DNA of 64,000 bases, taken from positions 312,776 through 376,775 of the forward strand of contig NMRA01000171.1 in the NCBI GenBank assembly GCA_002633005.1, written 5' to 3'. This document shows positions 1-13,300 of the stretch, piece by piece. The first letter of the stretch is position 1, and each line of letters starts with the position of its first letter. Source of the DNA: Phoronis australis. Taxonomy: Eukaryota; Phoronida; Phoronidae. The notes below the pieces were generated by a model. The model was given only the letters and a program-made list of their open reading frames with translations. It ran no database searches and was not told where the DNA came from. Position numbers and translations under genes: made by a program.

Positions 1-770
1 TGGACGGTGTGGTTCATGTGCTTCTGATGAAATTGCTCACGCTGTCNTGCTCGAAGAAAAAGTTTCATAACGGGAGTATTTGTTCGAGTTGGAAGGAATT
101 AAACACATCGACAACCTCCTAAGGTGTTCCTCTATGCGCAAAAGGTATTTGTAAGAACGTGACTTTGATGGTTTAGTCGGTGCGAGGCATAATTCGCCGA
201 AAAGCTTCCGGCGTACAGAGCGCCTATAGCCTCTACATCGCCTCTGCTTCGGGCCAACAGAGGCGATGGTCATTGCCTAGTGCTTCTGATGAAATTGCTC
301 ACGCTGTCGAAACTCTACCCAATATCATAATCAAGTGGCTGGTTTTGCAGTCAGGTTGTAAAAAAATATCCCGAGAAACAGCATTTACATCAATTTCAAG
401 TAATGTCATTATTTAAAATGTACTCACGTAAAAGTATACTCAGACGTCCAAATTTTCATGCTCGACAAACCTGGAAACTTTTCTCTTTTCACCTTGCCAA
501 CTTACTCAATGACAAACAGGAAAACATGACGTCGTCAAAAATAGATTCTCAATTATTTATATCATTTTTATTAAATACGCCATATATTGGTAAATTTAAC
601 TTGCATAAAGATTTCATTATTATTGTCATATGAATGCTCTTGTATCTTTTCAAATAATACCGAAAAAGAAAATTAGTTAAGTAAATTACAAAATAATATT
701 ACTCCACGTTTACGACAAAAAGCTACAGTTATCTAGAACTTGGTTGGCCCAGATTAAGTTTTATAGAAGT
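1..770. other. upstream flank, no gene seen
   Basis: No reading frame here resembles a known protein. A single N lies at 47. A perfect 11-bp inverted repeat (arms 236-246 and 258-268, 11-base loop) and a 29-bp exact direct repeat (18-46 and 280-308) occur near the left edge. The rest is AT-rich and unremarkable. Confidence 0.6.
18..308. repeat. 29-bp direct repeat, one copy abutting the N
   Basis: Bases 18-46 and 280-308 are identical, beginning GTGCTTCTGATG. The first copy stops exactly at the N at 47, which suggests a contig end that partly overlaps its neighbour. The flanks to the left of the two copies do not match well, so a genuine short repeat is also possible. Confidence 0.6.
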
Positions 771-775
771 TTCGA

Positions 776-828
776 CCAATCAGAACGTCTTTTATGAACA
801 ATCGAAAAACTAGTCCATCCATGACAAC
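776..828 (+). promoter_or_regulatory. candidate ciliary promoter: CCAAT box and RFX X-box-like half site
   Basis: A CCAAT box sits at 776-780 (GACCAATCAG). About 40 bp downstream, CCATGACAAC (819-828) matches the 3' half of the RFX X-box, whose palindromic consensus is close to GTTGCCATGGCAAC. The 5' half is poor. RFX factors are known to control motile-cilia genes, so the position just before a probable first exon of HYDIN is suggestive. The element is short and could be chance. Confidence 0.35.
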
Positions 829-881
829 GATTCAAAATGGCGACTAATAGTAGTTGCAAACGTTGAATTTAATGTTTTAAG
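829..881 (+). other. probable non-coding first exon of HYDIN, with a 9-codon uORF
   Basis: The sequence TTTTAAG|GTAAGC at 875-887 is a strong 5' splice site. Splicing from 881 to the acceptor at 3954 puts an in-frame TAA (878-880) just upstream of the ATG at 3969, which supports that start. An upstream ATG at 837-839 in good context (AAAATGG) opens a 9-codon frame ending TGA at 864-866. The 5' end of the exon is unknown; the boundary given is approximate. Confidence 0.4.
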
Positions 882-3800
882 GTAAGCTTGGGTGCATTAT
901 CTAAGTATTTCAAATTCATATCAGTTATGTATTGATACATATTTAGTGGGGTAGTGTTAGATCCCATTTTTGCTCGGAATCGTTAAGAGATTTGTATCTT
1001 TTGTGAATGTTCCTCACAGAGTCGCACTCACACTCACAGTCACAGTTGCAGTCGCCGCTAAGACTAAGTTGACTAACCACACTAACGTAACGAGCTGCTC
1101 AGTAACACCAGGCTGTAGCATTGCCAATATGGCCTGCAGCTAGCTTTTTGAAGACTATTGTCAAAATACAGCTAGGGATCGTTGCGTGTAAATTTTGTAT
1201 AGACCTTGTAATTTCACTCATCACCCCATAAGGCATAATGACATTTAAAAAAATTCAAAACATTTAGCAGATGACCATTACACTGTGATTTGGTGCATGT
1301 GAGTGAACTGGCACACACCTTGCCAGTCAAGTTAAATGTCGTTGTTTTGCATCATTCTCCGGCTTTTGTGTCAAAGAAAATTTTTTTGTCAAGTTGCAAA
1401 CAGTTCCCCCGTAACCCTTGACATGTGCACGCACCATATCTTCTGGGAATGTGATCCGGGAGATGACAACTTCACTAATGTGCACAGAAATTAAGTTTCT
1501 GACAGTTAATTATTAAAAACGTTTAACAAATTGAAACCAATTCCTTGTGAAGGAAGAACATTTGATTGAAAAATTGATAAATGTTTTCCAATAGGAGAGT
1601 TGCTTTATTTTATGGGGTTCAAAGACGACGGATATTATTGATGCACAAATTTAGTACAATTCTTATTTTTTTATCACCCGTAACCTACTTCCTTTACCCA
1701 TGGAAGAGCAGTTTTTAATCATTAATTTTGTGTCATTGTGTAGTTTTTCCCGTAATATCATTCCAAAGTTGTATGTTTATGCAGTTTTGCACTAAGGCTA
1801 CCTTGCCAATTGCACTTGTCCTTGGGCTTAGCATGATATGGTATATTTGAAATGATGTGAGAAAAAGTGGACGGAATAAAACAAGATCACTGAACAGCTG
1901 TTTGCGTCGCATTTTGTTGGAGGAGTCGTCAATTTTGCGAAACATGCTTGGCATTGTTTTTCATTACGTGATGCTTGGAAAAAAATCTCAAAATATTCTG
2001 CGGTCACAGATTCCAAGAGAAAAATGGTCCTCATCACGGTGCATGCCTTTTTGTTGCCCGGTCAAAAACCAGGAGTGGGTAACTTGTCAGAAGGCATGGG
2101 TCTCTTTAAACTAAATTATTGACTCTTAAATAATTGACATGTCTGAAGTTGATATGTTGAGGCTTTCATGTATTCAAGAAATGTAGACTAGGTTGTTTAA
2201 TAAAACTTTTAGAGCTTGCATGTGTACTCGGGGTTGGATCGATGAGTGACATCAAAGTGTTCTTTTGCATCTGAGCCATGGTAACTAGTGAGACAACGTT
2301 TTGCATTTGTTTCGTTGTTTTAAAAAATGAAGCTCTTGCCTAGAGCAACTAGTTCATATCATCACTGTGCATGTCTTTTTGCTACCGTATATGTCGTAAT
2401 AACCACCCAGGGCGCTTAGAAAAGTTCGGTTCAGGGGGGGCGCTCATTATAACCCAAGGCGGTTGAAACCCGGTCTCCGAAATGGGTGAAATCGGAAGCT
2501 AAGATTCATCAAATTTACACTCTGTGACGTATATGTAATCTATGAAAGACTTTCAACAAAACTATGGTGCATTGCTATCAAACTTTGCTGCTAAATTATG
2601 ATCATTTTACAGAAAATTGTGCTGAAATCCCAGGGCAAAAACTCGCCGACTGACTGCCTCGAAATCGTCGTCTTCGTTATGGCGACTTCAATGCTTAAAT
2701 AAAAATGGTTTTGACTCAAGCAAATTACCTGAAATCCTCATTAAGTTTTATAAGTAGCGTCTCTAATAAGATTTTTTTAGTTTCCGTGGAGTCTGGATTA
2801 CCGGCAGGTTTAAGTACAAATCTGTGCAAGATCGTGCCATCTACATGTATGATCGGCAACACGGCGAGAAAAATGTCTGGACGAACACACACGATGTTGT
2901 CACGTGACGTTTGTTTTGAAGTTCGTCTGCGAGTAAGCAAGTGCGTGCGTGTCACTAGAGTTCATTTGCCAAAGCAGAGACCGTCTTTTGGCCAGAGCCA
3001 CGCAATCTAACTAGCTAGATGTGTCTAAAGAAATTTGCACAAGCAGTTGGCCTAAATCAGAGCGTGTTTCATTCAGCACTTGCCGGTCTCGTGCTAAAAA
3101 CTTTCGACATTTGTCTCGGTAAGGCCCATATTAGTCGCCGTGTAGCTGGATGCGTACGTAACTATCTGACATTTATTTTTCGGTGTAAGGGTGTGCAAGC
3201 ATTCATTGTCAGTTGTCATTTTATCCGATATTCGGCTTAAAAACACCAATTATGGTTAATCAAACAATCCATCTCAAAAATAACGCAAACATATTTTATA
3301 GTATTAGAAATTGTCAGAAATTAGTGCCTATATTCATTTCTTGTCGATGCTATGCTACCCGTTTCATGAATGGATAGTTCCCGACTAATGTCTTTGATGA
3401 CAGGTTAATGTATGTAGCGCGAGCTTCCTGGCCACGTGCGTTTACCGCCGAGTTATTTTTATTCATGAGACAGTTGATGTGTCTACTGAAAGGTCAGACC
3501 ATAGTGGGACACAGTCGTCGCGAGAGCGTAGCAACGCTGTTGCGTTCTTTTTGAAGGGCTGCGTTACTTTGAAGTGTAAACTCACGGCTAAATACAAACG
3601 TAGCAGTGCCCATGGTGGTCTAGAAGACCCGTGCAAAAATTTTTTTGATAAATTGAAGACGTTACTGTAGCCGAGTTTTAGGACTGTAGGTACGTTATTG
3701 TTCGCATGTACGCGTTCATGGACTGGGCGCTTATTTCAGCAAAGTCTGAAAACCCGTGGGGGGCGCTTATAGGGGCATGGGCGGTTATTAAGGCGAATAC

Positions 3801-3954
3801 GGTATCTCAAAAGCCAATAGTGAGTAGCATTTACATTATTAGTGGTTATGCTAGCAACAAATTATGATAGACATACAAATTCCTATTTAATGCTTAAGTC
3901 AGCCAGGTCTTACTTTAGTTTTGACTCATTCATTAGCAAATTTATTTATTCCAG
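882..3954 (+). other. HYDIN intron 0 (5'UTR intron)
   Basis: This 3.1-kb interval runs from the donor at 882 to the acceptor TTATTCCAG at 3954. It holds the inverted-repeat transposon at 2383-3804 and otherwise AT-rich sequence. Short open frames at 1857-2114 and 2705-3240 resemble nothing I know. Confidence 0.4.
2383..3804. mobile_element. non-autonomous DNA transposon with terminal inverted repeats
   Basis: The left end TACCGTAT..TAATAACCACCCA is matched inverted at the right end by TACCGTAT..TAATAACCGCCCA (complement of 3778-3804), giving imperfect TIRs of about 27 bp. Both subterminal regions contain GGGCGCTTA followed by a G-run and GCGCT. The flanking TA dinucleotides are compatible with a 2-bp TA target duplication. 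The interior (about 1.4 kb) is more GC-rich than its surroundings, and its frames (2705-3010, 3019-3240, 3479-3670) match no transposase I recognise. The family is not assigned. Confidence 0.7.
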
Positions 3955-3968
3955 ATTTAATAAGGAAA

Positions 3969-4103
3969 ATGCCTATCGGACCCTTCGGCAATATTGTTGG
4001 GACAACCAACAGCTTGGAGGGCCTGACAACACAGAACTATGACAGCAAAGTCGTGGCCCCACGGAATCCCAAGCTTATTAAAGGGCCCCTCAATGACTAC
4101 AGG
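3969..4103 (+). CDS. HYDIN exon 1 (residues 1-45)
   Basis: The acceptor TTATTCCAG ends at 3954, so 14 nt of 5'UTR precede the ATG. It encodes MPIGPFGNIV... ending NDYR before donor AGG|GTAAGA. It closes in phase 0. This N-terminus is the least conserved part, and the start rests on the upstream in-frame stop. Confidence 0.7.
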
Positions 4104-7100
4104 GTAAGACAGTGTGCTTTATTTTGAACTACATATTATTGTTTATCCATTACAAACTTATTGTGTTTGGCCTAGATACGTTGTTTTGGTGTAAGTTGCA
4201 TAACGGCTCTGATTTATCTGGAAAAACAGTGATATTTTATTAATTAATACTATGGTGTTTATTACACATTTGTATCAAGTTTGCTTGGAAGATGATGAAA
4301 CAGTAGTGTATGTGAGCATTTATGGAATTTTATTTAGAAAAATGCGAGAAGTCTCGTTACACTTTAATTCTGTTTTGTAAATATCATTCAGATGACACCT
4401 TCCAAGTACATGTTTGATATGGCTATGGACACAGAGCGTAAATTGGCCAGTACACATGAAATGAGGCTGCCGAAAAAGATAGAACTGTTGGACATGTCAG
4501 AAACCACACATCAAAAGGTAATCCTCAAAAGTGCTATGATACGGTGACTTAATGGCTGAGGTTGTGATACTTGATTTAAAAGGCGTACTGTTTTGCCCAT
4601 AAAAATATTTGCTACTTCTGATCCGTAGTTCCCACCCACAAGCCATGACTACTTTGTGATTTTTTCACAAATTTTGACTATACTGGTAGTGAATGTTTTT
4701 GGTAGAAATGGGAAGGTCCAACCAACCATATTCTTTCTCAAAAGTGACCCATTTATTGGTGCACCCTCTTGTGTCTTGTGACTGGTAGTACTTATGGGAA
4801 AGGATTACTTTACACTTTCCCAAATGATTAATTTAATGGCATCCCAATTATGCAATTTTGAAGGTGCAGCTGTAAATTTACTTTTTTTGTAAAACGTTGC
4901 ATATCATTTCAGTTTCTTCAACTGTGGTAAAGTTAGAACAGCTAATCTCCAAATACGATTTTCGTTATGCAGTAACTGTCATTCTTTGAGTTGCCATATT
5001 ACAACATAATCCCTTACCAGGTTGATACTAGGTTGATCATAGAAACTTTTCCTGAGGTATTTTGTTGGGTTTATGCCAGTAAGAAGTAATGCTACTACAG
5101 GAGCAATACTTTACAAATTCGTTTACTTCCATGTTCTACTTAATCTTTTTTGTTCCAGTTCTCAACAGTCAGCATTGATGAGTGCATGTTCCAACCGTTT
5201 CCATCAGAGATCTTCTTCCAGAAGTATGAACCCTTTCAGGTGTATGAAGTCCCTTTGCTGCTCAGAAACAATGACAAGGTATCGTAAGATTCCGTAATGA
5301 ATACAAAAAACCATCACACATTTCTCCAATTAAATCACCAGTGACCGTGGCAGTGGCCAACAAAACCTGTTGTCAAATGTACAGTTTAAAGCTGTGTTTT
5401 CCATCAAAGAAACAAACTTTTGAATTAGAACCACAGCTCATCATACTCCTATCTACGATTAGAAGTGGCTTCTGACCTTGATAAGAAACGCTAGCAGTTT
5501 CTCGTGCATAAAATGCCCTGCTACATAAAGCCAATGTATTGAGTCAATCTCATGCAGTAGGAAACTTGTAGTTCTTCTCAAGCACATTTGAGGAGGGAAC
5601 AAGTTGAGACCACTTTCATACCTGTAACTATTCTAAATCAAACATTTTCTTTGAAGAAAAGCAGGTTTATAGCAGTTTTGATGCAAGCGTGATACGAAAT
5701 TGTGATTACTTTAGTATTCAGTCGATTTATTTCTGCAATAAAGGCCATAGGCTCACTGTACAAAAGAACAACATGTAATATATTTAAGAGTGAAGCAAGC
5801 TATCACGGAGACGAAGAGCATAAAAACATATTTACATACTTTAGGTTAACTAATTTAGCATCATTACTTGCTGACATTGATCTGTTGAACTTGAAAATTC
5901 CAGTGGTTCACTTCAATATTATTTTCTATTAGTCCAGAATATATATCACAGCTTAGAAGGAAATGGTACTCGTAAGAAACACCAGAAGCACCTTTATCAG
6001 TAATTTATTTTAAGTTCAGTCATAGCTAAGCGGGTTGATGGGACACTGTTGCGAAGGTAATGTTGTATTTTATGTAAGTGAAAAGTATTGCTGCTGATCT
6101 TAGTTTGGAACATTCAAGTTCAATTTGCACCTTTATGAGCCACTAAATGAATTGTTTCAAATGAAAATTGAAGATAGGACGATGTTAGCTAATACCATAC
6201 AGCGTTTGATAAAACGGGGCCCAAATGTAGTCAGCGTCGTTTGATATTGAGTGTTCATGCTCTGTTTGTTTTTCTCCAGGTGCCGCGCTTGGTGAAGGTC
6301 ACACAAGCAGATTCTCCTTACTTCAAGATCGTGGCACCACCAAACAGTAGCCACAAAGTTGGCCCTGGTCTCCCTACTACATACATGATACAGTTCATTC
6401 CTGAGGAAAAGAAGGTAGGAAATGCTGTAAATCTGTATTACTTGTCTGCTAAAATCAAAATCATTTGACTTCATTAGCTGTTATTACATTCTAGACCGTG
6501 TGAAATTCGAGTTTTGATTCTTTCTAAATTCTTTTGCTAAATGAAAAGTATGTTAGGGCTGTTCCAGTAAAATCTGTATGGGAGGGGGGGAAGGCACCTT
6601 TTTTCGCACCCACCACCCATATTTTTCATTTATTTCTTCAGCCTACCACCCGTAATTTTTTATGAGTTTGAAATGCAACCACCCGTAATTTTTTTTGTTC
6701 TTGTGGTTGACTGCACAGGCGCTTGAGTTTATCTGTTCCTCCATCACCGCTAACGTCATTCATTACTAAGAAAACATATGTTTCTTATATGTGGTTATTA
6801 GCCATCGAGAAATTCGAGCACCTGTGGTTAAATGGTGTTATGCGCATGCCGATGAAGAGATCGGAGGGAGTGAAAAAGTTGGAGCTTTTTGCAAGTTGCA
6901 TTTTTGTTTCAGTTTTTGATTCTGTGCCGATTGTTTATAAAATTTACTAAAATTACCCACCATCAAACATTTATGGCCCAATGAAACAACAATGACCTGC
7001 AAATTTTTATTTTTTGAAGTACGACCACCAGCCATTTTGAATTTAAATTAAACGCAACCACCCATAAATTTTTATTTCAGTTGCCTTTCCCCCCCCCCCT

Positions 7101-10100
7101 CCCACACAGATTTTGCTGGAACAGCCCTTACCTCTTTATTGTCTCACATTTAGGAATTTTGTACTCAGATATTTTCCTGGAAAATTTTCTTAGTGATTGA
7201 TATTGTTTCGTCCTGCCAGGACTACATCCATGAGCTGGTTTGCATCACGGAGCGAGAGAAGTTCATTGTGCCTGTTCGTTGTATTGGGGCCAGAGCCATA
7301 CTGGACTTCCCAGATGATGTGCACTTCCCCCTAGCTCCAGTGAAGTACGCTTCATCAAGGACGCTTCTCGTGAGAAATGTAGGCAACCGTGAGGCAAAGT
7401 TTGCTTTGTCTGCCCCTGAGTAAGTGTCTTGGGGTATTTCAGGGGAACAGGGAATTTCTTGCAGGTAGCATAAGACTCACAGTAGCAGGATACCAATAAA
7501 CACTTTAATATAAAATAATGGACCATTCACAATTATCTGACAGCATTTTCTTGATTGCATCATATACTTTACGACTTGCTCCAAGTGGTTGCATTTGACA
7601 TTATAAGAATATTCACTTAAACACGGTAATATGCTGGAAGGGTTCTTAACATGATCTCTTCGTTAATTCTCTCTATTACAGTATTAGAGTTGTGCTTGAC
7701 CAGTTAAGACAAACTAGTTTGTGTCATTCTCATTCTTTTTTTCATGCTATTTTGTGTAAGTGTTTGTCACAGCCACACATTTTTCTTACACAGACCTTTT
7801 AAAGTCACACCTGAAAATGGAATCTTACCTGTTAATGACAGTATGCAAGTGCAAATAGAGTTCAAGCCTATGACAGTGGGTGACCACAAAAAAGACCTCA
7901 CACTTCACTATGACACAGGTAAGCTTTTTGCGAACTCTTCTCTCCTGGCCACAGTCAGCGTGGTCTAGTGAACAGCAAAGTATGTTGTCGTTAATTTATG
8001 AGGAATAATTTGAATTCATAATTTTTTTTATTTATTTGTCATATGTAAAAAATCATATCTTTTCAGGTGAAGACATCTTGGTGAACCTTTATGGAGCCTC
8101 ACACGATGCCAATGTTAGACTGGACAAAAACTCAATCCGGATAGAAAACACTTTTCTGTCAATGGCCAATCAGAGAACTGTTACCATTAGCAACAGAAGC
8201 GATGTCATCACACACTTTCGCTGGACGCAGTTCGCCACATCACTTGAGGAAAACCTTCAAAAATCAAGGTGTGTAATAGGTTGTTGTGTTATCGTTTATA
8301 CTAGAATTACTCCATTGTTATGTTAAACGTTATTTTGTGTCCACATTATTCACCTTGTCCTTGTCCAATAACCGCCATCTGTTGCTATATGTCCAATGAT
8401 GGATGGGATGGCACACACAAACTCTGTCTTAGTGATAATTTAAGTTTTGCTTCTGTGTCTACCAAGGCCCTCGGTAGATTTTCATGATATTTGACAGACA
8501 ACACCTTTCCATATTCTGTGCCCCTAATGACTTTTCTTATTAATTTTGAATCTGCTTCTGGCTTCTGTCAAACTGTTTGAAGGATCATTTATGAAATTGT
8601 GTCCCTGTTGAGGAGAGCACGTCTGGTGTTGATCTTTTTATGTATTTAACTACTGCCTTATAGCAATGTGGGTATTTTTGCATCGGCCTCAATATCTGCA
8701 ATTACCTTTGATGGATCTTCTTAAATTTGGCCTATGTTTGTGTTCCTATAAATTGAAGAAAGCACAGTAGGTGTTGATTTTTTTAGTTGGTCTGACTTCT
8801 GCAGTGCCCCCTTGTGTGACAAATTGTCGTTGCATCCGTCTTAGAATCTGCAAACAGTTCTTTTATGGATCTACATGAAATTTCCCTAAATGTGTTTCTA
8901 ATGACTCCAGCACAACAGAACTGTTGATTTTCAAATCCATCTGACTGTCATGGAAGTATTTATAAAAAATCATCACCCCCTATATCTTTGTTGTTTGCAC
9001 ATGGTGGATGCATATCGTTACTCTGTATTCATTTTTTCTTTTATTGTTTTATTACTCTTATATTGTGTAGTGTTTGCCAGTTCTGTTCTCTGTACATTTA
9101 CTTTTCAAAAATTTCATTTGCCACTACGCATTTATTTCCAAGAATACTTGAAGGGAACTGACTATTTATGTATGGACCAAGGGAGAGCAACGTTGCACAA
9201 GTCTGAGAGCAAACCTGGGGGATCATTGCACTGATACTTCTTGTCTCTTATTTTTTTACATCCTGCAATCAGGGATTCATGGTTCTTACTATTGGTCATG
9301 CAATTGGACAGATCACGAGTAGCAGCATCTGATGTAGTGGTAACTTGAATGAAAAGGGATATTCCATGGCTGGATGGACAGGATACTAATGGACGTCATG
9401 TCACTGTGTGTGTTTTTGTCAAACAGAGGACAGGAGTATCAGTAGTGGTATAATAAAATGCTCTATGTACTTGACAGTTAGTTTAAAAGTAACAAAACAT
9501 AGGACCCAATTAAGGTTGTGTTACATTGATGTTCATTGAATGGCATTTACTTCTCTCTCAGATTCTGCAATGACTTGGTGGTGGCTGAAAACTCGGAGAC
9601 CGACCGTTTCCTGGAGGAATGTATTGGTGATCCATCGCTTAGAGATAAACTGTCAATCATTGGCCGGAGCTTCAAAAACAGGAAACAGGTAATGTAACTT
9701 AAAACTAAGTTGTACGTAATTTCGCAAAGCAATTGCGACAATAAATCTCCTCATGGAGTGGAAACTGTAAATTCTATCGCATAATTCAACATTCCAATGC
9801 CGCCGACCAATTGGTTCAATGGCCGCCATGTTGCTTGGAGGCACTTATACTATACTTGACGTGTAGCTCTTGCCTTTCTTGCGCTTCATTTAGACTGATC
9901 TTGCTTTTTGACAACTCACCTCTGGCCATTATTAACAAGATTACCAAACTTTGATCAAAAAAAGTCATGATGAACTTTTGAAACAACTAGGATGTCCTTA
10001 TACAACAACATGAGCATATAGGTACAGTAATAGAATGCTTGAGTAACAGAACAGTGTATTAATAGGACATGCTCACCAGAGGTCAGTACATGTTACTTGA

Positions 10101-10354
10101 TAATGGGATGATTTCATTCTCCATTATTGAACTACATGGCTTTGTTTGACATTAGTTTTAGACCTGTTAAAAGAGACACGTTAGTAAGGTAGAGTGTACA
10201 AAGGCCATGTGAAAGTAGCATTAGCTTGCACAAATTTTGACTTCATGCACACAAGCATACAAGCAAGACAGTCGACCGTGGGCAATGCATACTATTTATT
10301 GCAAGTGTAACATATGCAGATAGGAGTGCATGACTATCTGACACACACGCTCGT

Positions 10355-10398
<44 letters not shown>

Positions 10399-13300
10399 AT
10401 GCATAAACAAATGCGAATTTTGAATTTTGAGACCGGTTTACCAGGAGTATGTGGCATTAATTATCGCATGTCTTGAGGTTAGTCAGAAATTGATGACACT
10501 GCTGTGATCACTTTAGTAGAAAATATCCGAGAAAGGAAATGGAATTTGTCAGGTATTTAGCAAAAGATCAGGACCTGGGGTCTAATCGTAGTACTTGAAA
10601 TCGAACTTGAAATTATGTTTGCCATTTTCCATCCTACTTTTGAGTGAACTCAAGATAAATCTTTGCTATACTGTGCTTGATTGGGTTATTATTTATACGT
10701 GTGAGTTTGTGGTCCAAGTTCACACTTGATGACCTCTAGGTTTGAGCTACAAACTTGTGTAAAAACTGGAGGTTAGCTTTAACTCTGGAGTCATCTAGTG
10801 CAAACTAGAATTAGAGACTCCTCCAAGTAAACCATGATGTCCTTAAACACAGAAAAATAGAAACTCATCTTGAGTTTGCGCAGATGAAAAATAGCAAAAA
10901 TAATTTTGTGTTCGGTTTCAAGTACAGACATTAAACCCTAGGATCAGAAAAGTAACGGTTGAAATTTTTTTCTACCAATGTTTCATTAATTTTCAACGAG
11001 AACAGATTTTATCTGCTTCTCTTGAAAACTACACTGGTTGCTCAGAAGATGCAAAGTATAGTTCTGAGTTGTTAGTTGCTTTGCCTTTTATCTCATACCT
11101 TTACAATTACAGGTTGTTGAAAATGACAAACTGCTCTACACTGATGACGTCATCACTATTGACCCTGTAGAGGGTGACATTTGGCCAAATTCCACCATTG
11201 ATGTCAATATTGTCTTCAAACCCTCTGAAGCCAAGACATATACACGTACAGCGTTCTGTGATATCACTGGGAGGGAGTCGCGTCTCCCGCTGCGCATCAG
11301 AGGTGATGGCATTGGCCCCAAAGTTCATTTCTCTTTTGACAAACTGGATATGGGTAACATCTTTGTTGGCTCCAGGCATGTGTACGAGGTCGTAATGGCA
11401 AACAAAGGTGATATTGATGCTGTGTATGCGGTCCAGCCTAATAAGTCAGTATTTGGACCCTGCTTTAGCTTTAACCCGGAGGAAGGCATTATAAACCCAG
11501 GAGGATATCAGGCCATTCAAGTGGTATTCAGCAGCAAGACGCTGGGCGATTTTGAAGAAGACTTCTTCGCTAAGGTCGATGGGTCACCGGAGGAGGTTAA
11601 GTTGACATTCACGTAAGTGAAGCTGTTTGACACGATTGCTTTCTTGGAAATCCAGTGTGTTTGTTGTGCACATTTAAAGATGTTCATGATGGCTTGAATA
11701 CAGAATTGTTAGATAATAGTGGGCTTCCTGAAGGGAATGCTCTTTGCTCTGTCTTGTCTAGATCAAACTATTTATTTAGAAATAAGATGTGCTTGCTGTT
11801 TTCTAGGGGCTCTGTCATTGGACCAACGTTTCATTTTGATGTTCCCCGTCTCAAGTTTGGAACGGTATCCTATGGTGAGTTAACACTGATTGTTTTTTAT
11901 CAAGAATCAAAATTTTTATTTTATTATTAAAATAGTCATATCAGCAATCACCGTATTTATTGCTTATAATTTGTAAGTCCGCAGATGTGATGTTAAGCTG
12001 CATGTTATTCATAATTATGTTTTTTGTTAACTGTAGGTTGTATGGTGTTTGACTCATTTTAAAGTTTTCACCTATCTGTGGTGCATATCATCAAAGAAAT
12101 GTGACCTGTGACCTTGTTCTTTTCAGGTTTTCCCAACTCGCGATCTTGCACTCTTACCAACACGGCGCTGGTCCCTATGACCTTTAACCTCCGCGTACCT
12201 GGTGATGGGACCAATGAGAGCGTATGCAGCACCAGCGACTTTGAAATCGCCCTCTGTGAGCTGCCGCCAGTACACCATCCCCGGGAGTTTGAGATTGTAC
12301 CCAGCTATGGCACATTGAAACCCCAGAGTCAATTGACAGTGTGTGTCAACTTCATATCAAATTCCCTGAAGAAGTATGACATGAACCTTGTAGTGGATGT
12401 AGAAGGTGTCGGCGATGAGGTTGTCTCACTTCCTATCACAGCCAAGTAAGTTGATTTTTATCCCACTTCAGTGATTTCAAAAAAAGTTGACAAAACCACA
12501 TGAGGAAAACCTGCGAAAGATTGAACCAAAATGTTACTGCTTAATGACTGTTTGCTACAAGTTAATTTTTCCCCCATCTATGTTTGTGGTGTTGGCCACA
12601 AGTTTTGAGTAATCAGACTAATGACAAAATTCCGGGAAATTCATCAACAGTTTTGAAAACATTTCACAATACAGTATGACATCATATCAGTCCATTTAAT
12701 AGCATGCAACTATGTAATGTTGCATTTTTTATTAGTAAAATTATGCTCTTTATATGCATAATTTGTTTTTTGTATAACCAAACTCAACTTTTAAATTCTA
12801 AAAACTGCATTGGTTTGATTTTTTAATGAATTGATGTTGATTTAAAACTTTGCTTCTTTCTTACTTTTGCTAGTGTACGTTGTAAAATCAACGTGTTCCT
12901 ATTGCAGATGTGTTGTGCCAAGCGTCACTGTAATGACTCCCCTGTTGGACTACAGTCGTTGTTTCCTGCGCCACCCTTACCAACAGAACGTGAAGCTGAT
13001 GAACGAGTCGGAGCTGGCAGCCAGATATGAACTTCTGCCTCAGCACATTGATGATACCACTCCTATCCTGTACAGTAGTCCTCAGCCACGGGTATGTTCA
13101 AAAATATATCATGTTCATGAAAAGTTACTTTAAGTTATCAAATATTTCAATCAGAAATTTAGTTTGACTTATGTTCCACGCAACACAGTTAAACAAAGTG
13201 CAATTTAAGTCTTTGAGAATATACCAATAACTGCTAGTTATTGAGAACATTTACATAGTAGGTAGTGAATATTGTTTCTAGGCTGTAATGTTGTGATATA

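Noticed and set aside
2705-3240. Two adjacent open frames inside the transposon
   Set aside because: Neither shows transposase motifs, and they are interrupted by stops.
6157-6474. 105-codon minus-strand frame
   Set aside because: It overlaps HYDIN exon 4 in antisense and has no independent support.
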